Below are positions 1 to 7,751 of a DNA stretch of 18,155 bases, in pieces. Under the pieces are notes generated by a model that ran no database searches, was not told the origin of the DNA, and saw only the letters and a program-made list of their open reading frames with translations. The position numbers and the translations under genes were made by a program. Source of the stretch: VMDJ01 sp965659945. GTDB taxonomy: Bacteria > Pseudomonadota > Gammaproteobacteria > Chromatiales > Chromatiaceae. The stretch lies in contig CBFHYJ010000031.1 in NCBI GenBank assembly GCA_965659945.1, positions 1-18,155 of the forward strand, in the 5' to 3' direction. Within the stretch, counting starts at the first letter, position 1. The number at the start of each line of letters is the position of its first letter.

Positions 1-1476
1 AAAGAGATCGAGCTGAAAGACAAGTTCGAGAACATGGGCGCACAGATGGTTAAAGAAGTTTCTTCTCAAACCAACGATGTAGCGGGTGACGGTACAACTA
101 CCGCTACCGTACTGGCGCAAGCGATGGTTCGCGAAGGCATGAAAGCAGTTGCTGCTGGCATGAACCCAATGGATCTAAAGCGCGGTATGGACAAAGCTGT
201 TGTTGCAGCAGTTGAGCACTTGAAGTCAATGTCAGTGCCATGTTCTGACACAAAAGCAATCGCTCAGGTAGGTACTATCTCTGCAAACTCTGATGAGAGC
301 GTTGGTGAGATCATTGCTGAAGCAATGGAGCGCGTTGGTAAAGAAGGCGTTATCACTGTTGAAGAAGGTTCAGGTCTCGATAACGAGTTGGACGTTGTAG
401 AAGGTATGCAGTTCGACCGTGGTTACTTGTCGCCTTACTTCATCAACAATCAAGAAGCACAGATGGTTGATTTAGAAGAGCCATTCGTCCTTATCCACGA
501 CAAGAAAATCGCAAACATTCGTGACTTGTTGCCAGCGTTGGAAGCAGTAGCGAAAGCCGGTCGTCCTTTGATGATCATCGCTGAAGATGTTGAAGGTGAA
601 GCGTTGGCAACCTTAGTTGTTAACAACATGCGTGGCATTGTTAAGGTTGCTGCGGTTAAAGCACCTGGTTTCGGTGATCGTCGTAAAGCTATGTTGCAAG
701 ACATCGCGGTATTAACTGGCGGCACAGTAATTTCTGAAGAAGTTGGTTTGACCCTTGAGAAAGTCACTTTGAACGAGCTGGGTACTGCTAAGCGCATCCA
801 GATCAACAAAGAAGAGACCACTGTTATCGACGGCGCTGGTACTGAAGGTGATATCAAAGCACGTTGTGAGCAGATCAAAACTCAAATCGAAGCAACCACC
901 TCTGATTACGATCGTGAGAAGTTGCAAGAACGTCTAGCGAAGTTGGCTGGCGGTGTTGCAGTTATCAAGGTTGGTGCTGCGACCGAAGTTGAGATGAAAG
1001 AAAAGAAAGACCGTGTTGACGATGCATTGCACGCAACACGTGCTGCGGTAGAAGAAGGTATCGTTGCAGGTGGTGGTGTTGCATTGGTTCGTGCACAAGC
1101 AGCGGTTGCTGGCTTGGAAGGTGCGAATCCTGATCAAAACGTTGGTATCCAGATTGCACGTCGTGCAATGGAAGAGCCTTTGCGTCAGATCGTAGCTAAC
1201 TCAGGTGATGAGCCATCAGTGGTTCTTAACGCTGTGGTTCAATCTTCGGGTAACCAAGGCTACAACGCAGCGACTGGCGAGTACATCGACATGGTTGATG
1301 CGGGTATTCTTGATCCAACTAAGGTAACTCGTTCTGCGCTTCAAAATGCAGCGTCTATCGCGACTCTGATGATCACTACCGAGTGTATGGTTGCAGATGA
1401 GCCTCAAGACGATGCGCCAGCAATGCCGGCCGGTGGTGACATGGGTGGCATGGGCGGCATGGGCGGCATGATGTAA
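1..1476 (+). CDS. groEL: Chaperonin GroEL (60 kDa), 5'-truncated by the window edge
   Basis: Large subunit of the GroEL-GroES chaperonin, the cytoplasmic ATP-driven double-ring protein-folding machine. The reading frame is open from base 1 (KEIELKDKFENMG), so the true start lies upstream. Alignment with E. coli GroEL by eye indicates about 57 missing residues; 491 are present. The ATP-binding segment AGDGTTT is intact at residues 28-34 of the fragment, its Asp corresponding to E. coli Asp87, and the Asp of PDQNVG matches catalytic Asp398. The C-terminus ends in the flexible Gly-Met repeat tail (GGMGGMGGMM) typical of bacterial group I chaperonins. groES would be expected just upstream but is outside the window. 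A strong terminator follows 24 bp after the stop codon, so groEL ends its transcript. The start codon ATG at 34 is internal, not the real start. Confidence 0.98.
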   Translation, partial: KEIELKDKFENMGAQMVKEVSSQTNDVAGDGTTTATVLAQAMVREGMKAVAAGMNPMDLKRGMDKAVVAAVEHLKSMSVPCSDTKAIAQVGTISANSDESVGEIIAEAMERVGKEGVITVEEGSGLDNELDVVEGMQFDRGYLSPYFINNQEAQMVDLEEPFVLIHDKKIANIRDLLPALEAVAKAGRPLMIIAEDVEGEALATLVVNNMRGIVKVAAVKAPGFGDRRKAMLQDIAVLTGGTVISEEVGLTLEKVTLNELGTAKRIQINKEETTVIDGAGTEGDIKARCEQIKTQIEATTSDYDREKLQERLAKLAGGVAVIKVGAATEVEMKEKKDRVDDALHATRAAVEEGIVAGGGVALVRAQAAVAGLEGANPDQNVGIQIARRAMEEPLRQIVANSGDEPSVVLNAVVQSSGNQGYNAATGEYIDMVDAGILDPTKVTRSALQNAASIATLMITTECMVADEPQDDAPAMPAGGDMGGMGGMGGMM

Positions 1477-1500
1477 ATCAGCCCCCTTAGTGAGCTAAGA

Positions 1501-1529
1501 AACCCGCAGCTGATGCTGCGGGTTTTTTT
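1501..1529 (+). terminator. Rho-independent terminator of groEL
   Basis: A perfect 8-bp GC-rich stem, CCCGCAGC (1503-1510) and GCTGCGGG (1515-1522), encloses a TGAT loop and is followed at once by seven T (1523-1529). The flanking AA at 1501-1502 can extend the stem into the T tract. It lies 24 bp after the groEL stop codon and insulates glnE from heat-shock transcription. Confidence 0.94.
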
Positions 1530-1564
1530 ATGCCTGGGATAAACACTTACTTGATGAATATCAC

Positions 1565-1593
1565 TTGAGATGCACGTCGCTTTAGCTGATAGT
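1565..1593 (+). promoter_or_regulatory. Candidate sigma-70 promoter of glnE
   Basis: TTGAGA (1565-1570, 5 of 6 matches to the -35 consensus) and GATAGT (1588-1593, 4 of 6 to the -10) are separated by 17 bp. This lies between the groEL terminator and glnE, where a promoter is needed. It would give a leader of roughly 15-20 nt before the ATG at 1617. Prediction by eye only. Confidence 0.35.
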
Positions 1594-1616
1594 CAAGTCA
1601 GTCCATAGGATTCGCG

Positions 1617-4406
1617 ATGACCTCTCAAGCACTCACAAATTGGCAGGATGCACTCGGCGATCGAAGCTCGCCGTTTGTTCAAGCACAGCTTGAGCAAGTG
1701 TTTACTTGGTCTGACTTTCTAGCGACGCGTTTTGCGCGTGATACCGACTGGGTTCTACAGGCTGATTTTTCAACGCAATGGTCTGTGGGTGTTATCACTC
1801 AGGCGTTAAGTGATTCGCTCGTTGATGTTGCTGATCAAGCTGATTTAGCTCATCGCCTGCGCGCATTTCGTAACCGTCAAATGACGCGCATTATCTGGCG
1901 CGACCTCACGCAGCAAGCTGATCTCGATGAAACCTTGTCGGCGCTGTCTGAGCTTGCCGATGCGTGCATTGCTCAAGCGTTAGATCATTTGATGACTTGG
2001 GCTGTTGCAAAAGATGGCATGCCGCGAGATGAAGAAGCTAATGAGCAGCATCTCGTTGTACTTGGTATGGGTAAGTTGGGTGCAGGCGAGCTCAATCTTT
2101 CTTCTGATATTGATCTGATTTTTTGTTTCCCAGATCACGGTCAAACCGACGGCGCTCGCCCCTTAGAGAATGAAGCATTTTTTGTGCGCTTGGGACGCCA
2201 GCTTATTCAAGTGCTTAATAACAACACGGCTGATGGTTTCGTTTTTCGTGTGGATATGCGCTTACGACCTTTTGGTGAGTCAGGACCGTTGGTGGTGAGT
2301 TTTGATTCGCTTGAGAACTATCTCTTTGGCCAAGCACGTGAGTGGGAGCGTTATGCGATGGTCAAGGCGCGTCCGTTGACAGGGCTGTCTGGAGATAAAG
2401 CGCTCATTGAAAAGATGATCTCGGCGTTTGTTTATCGTCGATATATTGACTTTGGTGTGATTGAGGCGATTCGCGATATGAAGCGCATGATCGAGAAAGA
2501 TCTGAAGCGCAAAGGTCAGGATGCCAACGTCAAGCTAGGGCTGGGTGGTATTCGAGAGGTCGAGTTTATCGGTCAAGCCTTCCAGTTGGTGCGCGGTGGT
2601 CGTGATAAAGGATTACAGATTCGTCCCATTCAGCAAGTACTACGATATCTTCAAGAAGTGGGATTGATTCCGGCGTATGCCGTTGAGCAATTACTCGATG
2701 CCTATATCTTCTTGCGCAAGGTTGAAAATCGTTTGCAAGCGTATCGTGATGAGCAAACTCATCACCTGCCAAAAGATGAGGCGCGAAGATTAGAGCTCAC
2801 TCGCAGCATGGGTTTCGAGTCATGGGGCAGCTTCTTAGAAAAACTTGATCGTCATCGCCATCATGTACACGAACAATTTGAGCAGGTGTTTGATTCGCCA
2901 CAATCTGAATCAAAAAATGATTCGGCGTTGATTTCAACTTGGCAAGACGAGTTAACGTCTGAGCAAGCCATTGAGCTGCTAGTTAAAAGCGAAATCGTGG
3001 ATGTAGAACGGGTTGTAAACCAATTATTGACCTTTAAACAGTCATCCTTGGTTGCCACCTTGTCATCGTCTGCAAAGCGAAAGCTAGATCGATTGATGCC
3101 ATTGATGTTGGCTGCATTAGATGAAAAGCCTCTCGATACTTTGGAGCGAATTATTCCTTTGCTTGAAGCGATTGTACGTCGCGCTGCTTACATGGATCTG
3201 CTGATAGTGAACCCTTTAGCGCTTAGTCAGTTGATGAAGCTGTTATCTGAGAGTGTCTGGATAGCAACTCAATTAGTAAAGCAGCCGGTTCTTCTTGATG
3301 AGCTGATCGACCCGCGTCGCTTGTATCAACCGGCTAGTCGTGATGAGCTCGCTGATGAGCTAAATACCATTTTGAACTCAGTGGATGAGGGTGATCTTGA
3401 GCAAGAGATGGAGCGGATGCGTCAGTTTGCTTCGGGTAATCGCTTACGAGTCGCCGCAGCGGATGTCGCTGATGCCATTCCAATCAATGTGGTGAGCGAT
3501 CACTTGACCGAAATTGCTGAAGTCATTTTGTGGCGTTGTGAGTCCATTGCATGGCGAGATTTGGTGGCTAAGCATGGTGAGCCAAGCGAATGCATGGGCG
3601 AGGAAGATAGTTTTGCGGTAATAGGTTACGGCAAGCTTGGTGGTATTGAGCTGGGTTACGGCTCAGATCTGGATCTGGTTTTCTTGCATGGCTGCACCAA
3701 GGGGTCAGCGTCCACATCCGGTGAGAAGGTGCTGTCGAATGAGACCTTCTATGCCCGCCTGGGCCAAAAAGTCATTCATTTACTCACCACGCGAACTCCA
3801 GCAGGGCAGCTCTACGAGGCTGATATGCGTCTGCGTCCTAATGGAAATTCAGGTTTGCTAGTCAGTCCGTTGAGTACCTTTGAGCACTATCAAAAGAATG
3901 ATGCGTGGACCTGGGAGCACCAGGCACTGATTCGGGCAAGAGCAGTGTCGGGCGATCCGGTGGTCGTGCAGCGTTTCAATGAGATTCGCCATGAGGTGTT
4001 ATGCCAGCCGCGAAACGAAGAGAAACTTCGCGCTGAGGTCGCCGAGATGCGTCAGAAAATGCGAGGGCAGCTTGATAAAAGCGATGCTGAGTGGTTTGAC
4101 CTTAAGCAGGGTGTTGGCGGCTTGGTGGATATTGAGTTCTTGGTTCAGTTCTCAGTACTTCGCTGGGCGAATCAGCATCCTGAGCTCACCCAGTGGACGG
4201 ATAACGCTCGTCTTCTAGAGTTACTGGCAAAGCTTGATTTGCTACCTGATGAACAGGCAGAGCGTTTATTTGGTCTATATCGGGTTCTCAGGGCGCGCGT
4301 CCATCGTGCAGCTCTACAGGATCGCCCCTCCAAGATTGCCCAAGCCGAATTGGCGGAAGAGCGATCGATCGTGACGGAGATTTGGCAGTCACATTTCCCT
4401 GATTGA
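1617..4406 (+). CDS. glnE: Bifunctional glutamine synthetase adenylyltransferase / adenylyl-removing enzyme
   Basis: Controls glutamine synthetase by adenylylating it in nitrogen excess and removing the AMP (by phosphorolysis) in nitrogen limitation, under command of PII signal protein and glutamine; cytoplasmic. At 929 residues it is close to E. coli GlnE (946). It has the duplicated nucleotidyltransferase architecture. The N-terminal domain carries the metal-binding motif SSDIDL (residues 162-167) preceded by GMGKLGAGELN; by family knowledge this half is the deadenylylase. The C-terminal domain carries GSDLDL (682-687) preceded by GYGKLGGIEL; this half is the adenylyltransferase. Both Asp pairs are intact, so both activities are expected. 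Each catalytic domain is followed by a helical GlnD/PII-uridylyltransferase-like segment, for example IREVEFIGQAFQLVRG and VDIEFLVQF. The start has AGGA (1607-1610) 6 nt upstream. It is followed on the same strand by ilvE after 97 bp. Confidence 0.97.
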   Translation: MTSQALTNWQDALGDRSSPFVQAQLEQVFTWSDFLATRFARDTDWVLQADFSTQWSVGVITQALSDSLVDVADQADLAHRLRAFRNRQMTRIIWRDLTQQADLDETLSALSELADACIAQALDHLMTWAVAKDGMPRDEEANEQHLVVLGMGKLGAGELNLSSDIDLIFCFPDHGQTDGARPLENEAFFVRLGRQLIQVLNNNTADGFVFRVDMRLRPFGESGPLVVSFDSLENYLFGQAREWERYAMVKARPLTGLSGDKALIEKMISAFVYRRYIDFGVIEAIRDMKRMIEKDLKRKGQDANVKLGLGGIREVEFIGQAFQLVRGGRDKGLQIRPIQQVLRYLQEVGLIPAYAVEQLLDAYIFLRKVENRLQAYRDEQTHHLPKDEARRLELTRSMGFESWGSFLEKLDRHRHHVHEQFEQVFDSPQSESKNDSALISTWQDELTSEQAIELLVKSEIVDVERVVNQLLTFKQSSLVATLSSSAKRKLDRLMPLMLAALDEKPLDTLERIIPLLEAIVRRAAYMDLLIVNPLALSQLMKLLSESVWIATQLVKQPVLLDELIDPRRLYQPASRDELADELNTILNSVDEGDLEQEMERMRQFASGNRLRVAAADVADAIPINVVSDHLTEIAEVILWRCESIAWRDLVAKHGEPSECMGEEDSFAVIGYGKLGGIELGYGSDLDLVFLHGCTKGSASTSGEKVLSNETFYARLGQKVIHLLTTRTPAGQLYEADMRLRPNGNSGLLVSPLSTFEHYQKNDAWTWEHQALIRARAVSGDPVVVQRFNEIRHEVLCQPRNEEKLRAEVAEMRQKMRGQLDKSDAEWFDLKQGVGGLVDIEFLVQFSVLRWANQHPELTQWTDNARLLELLAKLDLLPDEQAERLFGLYRVLRARVHRAALQDRPSKIAQAELAEERSIVTEIWQSHFPD

Positions 4407-4432
4407 GCGGCGATGTAGAACGCTCACTAATA

Positions 4433-4441
4433 TGTGATAAT
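4433..4441 (+). promoter_or_regulatory. Candidate extended -10 promoter of ilvE
   Basis: TG-T-GATAAT (4433-4441) matches an extended -10 element, with 5 of 6 in the hexamer, in the 97-bp glnE-ilvE gap. No good -35 is visible 16-18 bp upstream, as is common for extended -10 promoters. The predicted leader is about 55 nt. I saw no attenuator-like leader peptide rich in branched-chain codons. Confidence 0.3.
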
Positions 4442-4503
4442 CCGCAGCTAAATTTGCGAGCTGACCAAAGTTCGCCCACTCAACAGTTTTTGGAGTACTA
4501 ACG

Positions 4504-5427
4504 ATGCAGACCATGGCAGATCGCGACGGAGTGATTTGGCTCGACGGTGAGATGGTGGATTGGCGTGAGGCGAAGACCCACGTGCTAACCCATACGCTTC
4601 ACTATGGCATGGGTGTGTTCGAAGGTGTCCGTGCGTATAAGACTGATAAAGGCCCTGCGATTTTCCGTTTAGAAGATCACACCAAGCGCTTGTTTGAGTC
4701 GGCACATATCTTGGGTATGAAGATGCCTTATGACCAAGCGACGCTTAATGAAGCGCACAAGGCGGTTGTTCGCGATAACAAATTGAATTCTGCCTACTTC
4801 CGTCCAATGTGTTTTTATGGCTCAGAGGGTATGGGTTTGCGTGCAGATAATCTGCAAACACACGTGATGGTTGCGGCATGGGAATGGGGTTCGTATTTAG
4901 GTGAAGAGAATATGAAGAAGGGTATTCGTATCCGTGTATCTTCATTTACTCGTCACCACGTTAATGTGACCATGTGCCACGCTAAAGCGAATGGTAACTA
5001 TATGAATTCAATGATGGCTCTTAAAGAGGCGTTGGATACCGGTTACGACGAAGCTTTGCTATTAGATGCGAATGGCTTTGTTATGGAAGGTTCTGGTGAG
5101 AATATTTTCTTGGTGCGTGATGGTAAGTTACACACGCCTGACCTGACATCGGCTTTGGATGGTATTACGCGTAAGACCATCATGCAGCTAGCGCGTGAAT
5201 CTGGTTACGAAATCGTTGAGCGTCGTATCACTCGAGACGAAGTTTATATTGCTGATGAAGCCTTCTTCACTGGTACCGCTGCTGAAGTAACGCCGATACG
5301 TGAGGTCGATGGTCGTCAGATCGGCTGTGGTTCATGTGGACCGATCACTGAAGAGCTGCAAACCAAGTATTTCGATGTGGTTCATGGTCGAAGTGAAAAG
5401 CATCAAGACTGGTTAACTTACGTTTAA
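4504..5427 (+). CDS. ilvE: Branched-chain amino acid aminotransferase (PLP fold type IV)
   Basis: Transfers the amino group of glutamate to 2-keto acids in the last step of isoleucine, valine and leucine synthesis; cytoplasmic, PLP-dependent. At 307 residues it matches E. coli IlvE in length and follows it closely: WLDGEMVDWREAKTHV near the N-terminus, HTLHYGMGVFEGVRAYKT (residues 30-50), the PLP-binding Lys161 in AKANGNYMNS, MEGSGENIFLV, and FTGTAAEVTPIREVDG near the C-terminus. The last two motifs are those of branched-chain rather than D-amino-acid transaminases. The start at 4504 is favoured over the in-frame ATG at 4513 because GGAG (4492-4495) is 8 nt upstream of it. The small zinc-finger gene follows after 10 bp, probably co-transcribed. 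The glnE-ilvE adjacency upstream of LPS heptosyltransferase genes is an arrangement I recall from Pseudomonas. Confidence 0.97.
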   Translation: MQTMADRDGVIWLDGEMVDWREAKTHVLTHTLHYGMGVFEGVRAYKTDKGPAIFRLEDHTKRLFESAHILGMKMPYDQATLNEAHKAVVRDNKLNSAYFRPMCFYGSEGMGLRADNLQTHVMVAAWEWGSYLGEENMKKGIRIRVSSFTRHHVNVTMCHAKANGNYMNSMMALKEALDTGYDEALLLDANGFVMEGSGENIFLVRDGKLHTPDLTSALDGITRKTIMQLARESGYEIVERRITRDEVYIADEAFFTGTAAEVTPIREVDGRQIGCGSCGPITEELQTKYFDVVHGRSEKHQDWLTYV

Positions 5428-5437
5428 GGATTTTATG

Positions 5438-5614
5438 ATGTCTGAGCAAAAACAATTATCAGCCATCCAGGTCACCAAAGACCAATTACCACTGAGCTGT
5501 CCGTCAGCTAATTCGGGTGTGCATGAATTGCATCCACGCGTGTTTTTGCCTATTGAGAAGACAGGTGAGGCGACCTGTCCTTATTGTGGTGCTAAATATC
5601 AGCTGCGTGACTAA
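5438..5614 (+). CDS. Small zinc-finger protein, zf-CHCC family
   Basis: A 58-residue protein (59 if the preceding in-frame ATG at 5435 is used). It has the spaced ligand pattern C-x10-H-x14-C-x2-C: Cys21, His32 in HPRVFL, Cys47 and Cys50 in CPYCG, counted from the second Met. This is the zf-CHCC domain, also found in the NDUFS6 subunit of mitochondrial complex I, where it binds one zinc. Stand-alone bacterial members have no established function that I know of. The sequence AAGGA (5426-5430) sits 7 nt before ATG 5438 but only 4 nt before ATG 5435, which favours the second ATG. It lies 10 bp after ilvE on the same strand and is likely in its transcript. It is too short for most automatic callers but the family match is clear. 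Confidence 0.88.
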   Translation: MSEQKQLSAIQVTKDQLPLSCPSANSGVHELHPRVFLPIEKTGEATCPYCGAKYQLRD

Positions 5615-5626
5615 TGTTCTCACCTT

Positions 5627-5652
5627 ATTTTCTAATTGGTTAATTAGAAAAT
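5627..5652. repeat. Perfect 11-bp inverted repeat overlapping a start codon
   Basis: Arms ATTTTCTAATT (5627-5637) and AATTAGAAAAT (5642-5652) are exact reverse complements around a GGTT loop. The right arm includes the first two bases of the glycosyltransferase ATG at 5651-5653 and the whole of its ribosome-binding region. It is not followed by a T run and has only one G-C pair, so it is not a standard terminator. It could be an operator, or an RNA hairpin masking the start codon. The repeat itself is certain; its role is inference. Confidence 0.8.
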
Positions 5653-7102
5653 GAATGCGCAGCCTAACTTTCCTGAGTCCCTAGAACGCTTTATTCAGCC
5701 AGGTAATTTTGCTTTTTGGCTAATCACTTATTTGTTTATTCATTTCGGCCTGCGTGTGTTTTTTACCGAGGCATTGCAGGTCGATGATGTAGAGCAGTTA
5801 AGCCACTCTCAAAGCTTTCAGCTTGATTACGGTAACTTTCAGCCACCGCTTTACACGTGGATGCTATGGCTAATCTGGAAGCTTATAGATCCAAGTTTTG
5901 CGGCGCTTTATCTGGTTAGATATCTCATTATTGGATTAAGCTTCTGGCTTTGGTATCGCGTTAGCTTGCTATTGTTTAAAGACGCTAGTTGGCAATTCGT
6001 TGCAGCAACGAGCTGGCTATTGCTTTTTGAGTTGGGTTGGAAGCTTCATCAAGGCTCAACACATACAACATTGCTTACCTTGGCGCTGATTGGCTCATTG
6101 CATGCCATAGTATTGATTGTTCAGCGAGGCGAATTTAGGCATTACGCTTATTTAGCATTCATGATGGCGATAGGCATCATGAGTAAATATAGTTTTGCAG
6201 GTTTTGTCCTTTTAACGCTGATCGCAGCTTTTCTTGTGCCGCAAATGAGAGAGCGTTTACTGAGTCTAAAAATGCTTTTTGCGATCGTTGTTGCTTTAGC
6301 TCTTAGCTCTCCAGTCATTTATAGCTTGCTCAACGCAACTCAAGGTATCGATCAACGATTAATCGCTGAGTGGGGTGGTGACACCTCGGTATTTGATTTG
6401 AGTCATGTTGATTTAGCTAAGGAGGTCTTAAGAGCAAACCTTGCTTTTTTGGTTCCTTTGATCGTGTTTGTGCTTGGCTTTGTTTTTAAGAAGGCATGCC
6501 TTAGTAAAGATCCGTTCACGCAATTTTTTGTCTGGTTTTTTGTCTTTTATATTGTTTTAACGGTGAGCTACGTATTTTTTGGCTTAGGGACTGAGATGAA
6601 ACAGCGTTGGTTGCATCCATTTCTAATTTTTACGCCTTTTTTCTTGATACTTTTGTTCCAGCAGGTGGAGCAACCAAAACGTAGCTGGCGCCTGTATCAA
6701 TCGGGATTAATTGTTTTTACTGTTTTAGTACTGGTAATTCGAGTGGTTCAAAGTTTTGGCTCGCCATACCTTTCTGAAAAAGCACATAGAAGTTCGTGGC
6801 CTATCTTGGGTGCGCTTAGAGCATTGCCTGAAGAGGTTAGGTATTCAAAACAGCTTTGCTTTACAGAGCACTATGCAAAAGAACATTTTAGATTGATAAG
6901 CAATGAGGCGAATGTGGAGGTGGGCAGCTGCGCTAAAGGAGCTGACTATTTGATTGAAACTAACCTGTTAAGCGATCTTAGAGAGAGTTCAGGCACTCAT
7001 TTTTGCGATGAACTCAATAAGGATAGGGAAGTTCTTATCGATAAAGGTTCGGCAAGTTATCGTGTGCGTTGGGCAAAATGTGGTGTGCTAAACACCAAAT
7101 AA
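5651..7102 (+). CDS. Polytopic membrane glycosyltransferase, GT39/ArnT-like (GT-C fold)
   Basis: A 483-residue inner-membrane protein with about eleven hydrophobic segments up to residue ~365, for example 20-38, 83-109, 137-156, 164-196, 208-227, 286-310, 316-332 and 343-363. A soluble tail of about 110 residues follows, probably periplasmic. The first loop has an acidic motif DDVE (45-48) and then QPPLY (64-68), the arrangement seen in ArnT/PMT-like GT-C enzymes, where a loop-1 Asp is catalytic and the donor is a polyprenyl-phosphate sugar. I infer transfer of a sugar to lipid A, core or another lipid-linked acceptor; donor and acceptor cannot be read from sequence. An in-frame TAG two codons upstream makes ATG 5651 the first possible start. 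There is no clear Shine-Dalgarno, and the start lies in an inverted repeat. Codons are more AT-rich than in glnE. The 3' end overlaps gmhA by 15 bp on the opposite strand. Confidence 0.8.
   Translation: MNAQPNFPESLERFIQPGNFAFWLITYLFIHFGLRVFFTEALQVDDVEQLSHSQSFQLDYGNFQPPLYTWMLWLIWKLIDPSFAALYLVRYLIIGLSFWLWYRVSLLLFKDASWQFVAATSWLLLFELGWKLHQGSTHTTLLTLALIGSLHAIVLIVQRGEFRHYAYLAFMMAIGIMSKYSFAGFVLLTLIAAFLVPQMRERLLSLKMLFAIVVALALSSPVIYSLLNATQGIDQRLIAEWGGDTSVFDLSHVDLAKEVLRANLAFLVPLIVFVLGFVFKKACLSKDPFTQFFVWFFVFYIVLTVSYVFFGLGTEMKQRWLHPFLIFTPFFLILLFQQVEQPKRSWRLYQSGLIVFTVLVLVIRVVQSFGSPYLSEKAHRSSWPILGALRALPEEVRYSKQLCFTEHYAKEHFRLISNEANVEVGSCAKGADYLIETNLLSDLRESSGTHFCDELNKDREVLIDKGSASYRVRWAKCGVLNTK
7081..7097. 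repeat. Short inverted repeat across the convergent stop codons
   Basis: TGGTGT (7081-7086) and ACACCA (7092-7097) form a perfect 6-bp stem with a GCTAA loop inside the 15-bp overlap between the membrane glycosyltransferase and gmhA. Reading on the minus strand it is followed within two bases by TTTT, so it might weakly terminate gmhA; on the plus strand no T run follows. Six bp is close to chance expectation. Confidence 0.3.
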
Positions 7103-7669
7103 AACTTTATCTACATGTTCACACATCGCGTGCATGATGGTGGTATGCGCTTCTTGGATGCGAGCTGTTTCATCACTAGGAACACATAAGCAAACATCAC
7201 AAAGTGACTTGAGTTTTCCGCCTGCTTGACCTGTAAGACCAAGCGTTTTTAGACCATTATTTTTTGCGGCATTAATCGCTTTCACTACATTGGCTGAATT
7301 ACCAGAGGTCGATATAGCGATCAGTAGATCCCCATATTGTCCATGCGCCTCGACTTGACGTGAAAATAGATCGTCAAACCCATAGTCATTACCAATGGCG
7401 GTTAGGTCCGAAGTGTTCACGGTTAAGGCAATAGCAGGGAGGGCTTTGCGGTCACCTTTGTAACGCGTTACCCACTCGGCAGCGATATGTTGTGCATCTG
7501 CCGCTGAGCCTCCATTGCCACATAACAGGACTTTTTGACCATTTTTGAAGGTGTCAGTGACAAGTTCTACTACTTCTACCAATTCATTAATTTGAGAATC
7601 CACTAGAGTGCGTTTGGTCTCTAAGCTTCTTTCAAAAGCAGAGGTGATAAGATGTTGAGTATCTGTCAT
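7088..7669 (-). CDS. gmhA: Sedoheptulose-7-phosphate isomerase (phosphoheptose isomerase)
   Basis: First committed step of ADP-L-glycero-D-manno-heptose synthesis: it converts sedoheptulose 7-phosphate to D-glycero-D-manno-heptose 7-phosphate in the cytosol. The 193 residues form a single SIS domain almost identical in length to E. coli GmhA (192). Visible hallmarks are CGNGGSAADAQHIAAE (50-65), with His61 and catalytic Glu65, the phosphate-binding STSGNS (120-125), and TARIQEAH followed by His180. Glu65 and His180 fall at the same numbers as the catalytic pair in E. coli. It converges with the upstream membrane glycosyltransferase (15-bp overlap) and diverges from waaF. Only a weak GAG-type Shine-Dalgarno precedes the ATG. 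A -10-like TATGAT (minus strand, 7694-7699) lies about 25 bp before the start. HldE, the next enzyme of the pathway encoded here, is at 12466-13884. Confidence 0.96.
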   Translation of the reverse strand: MTDTQHLITSAFERSLETKRTLVDSQINELVEVVELVTDTFKNGQKVLLCGNGGSAADAQHIAAEWVTRYKGDRKALPAIALTVNTSDLTAIGNDYGFDDLFSRQVEAHGQYGDLLIAISTSGNSANVVKAINAAKNNGLKTLGLTGQAGGKLKSLCDVCLCVPSDETARIQEAHTTIMHAMCEHVDKVLFGV

Positions 7670-7751
7670 GGGTCGCTCGTAGAATTTTGTTCAATCATAG
7701 CGAATGTCGTTTGATAAGTATCACTTAAATTTGAGAAATCAATTCATCCGT
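7670..7751. promoter_or_regulatory. Divergent promoter region between gmhA and waaF
   Basis: Both flanking genes read outward, so each needs a promoter here unless transcribed from elsewhere. On the minus strand TATGAT (7694-7699) is a 5-of-6 match to a -10 element for gmhA, without a convincing -35. A 12-bp palindrome TGATA-AG-TATCA (7712-7723) lies mid-region and could be an operator or chance. No good plus-strand promoter was recognised. Confidence 0.3.

Noticed and set aside
66..1407. Long open frames on the minus strand inside groEL (for example 450-878, 142 residues).
   Set aside because: They are antisense shadows of a highly expressed conserved gene: no family resemblance, no ribosome-binding sites, and the plus-strand frame is unmistakable.
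1431..1473. Short tandem GGCATGGGC-like repeats at the end of groEL.
   Set aside because: They encode the normal Gly-Met tail of GroEL and are not a separate repeat element.
5627..5652. The AT-rich inverted repeat as an intrinsic terminator of the ilvE unit.
   Set aside because: The stem has a single G-C pair and no T run follows on either strand.
7704..7751. A 16-residue longer waaF beginning at ATG 7704.
   Set aside because: Homologues start at the later Met, and the extension would leave only 34 bp for the divergent gmhA/waaF promoters. It is not fully excluded, since neither start has a clear Shine-Dalgarno.
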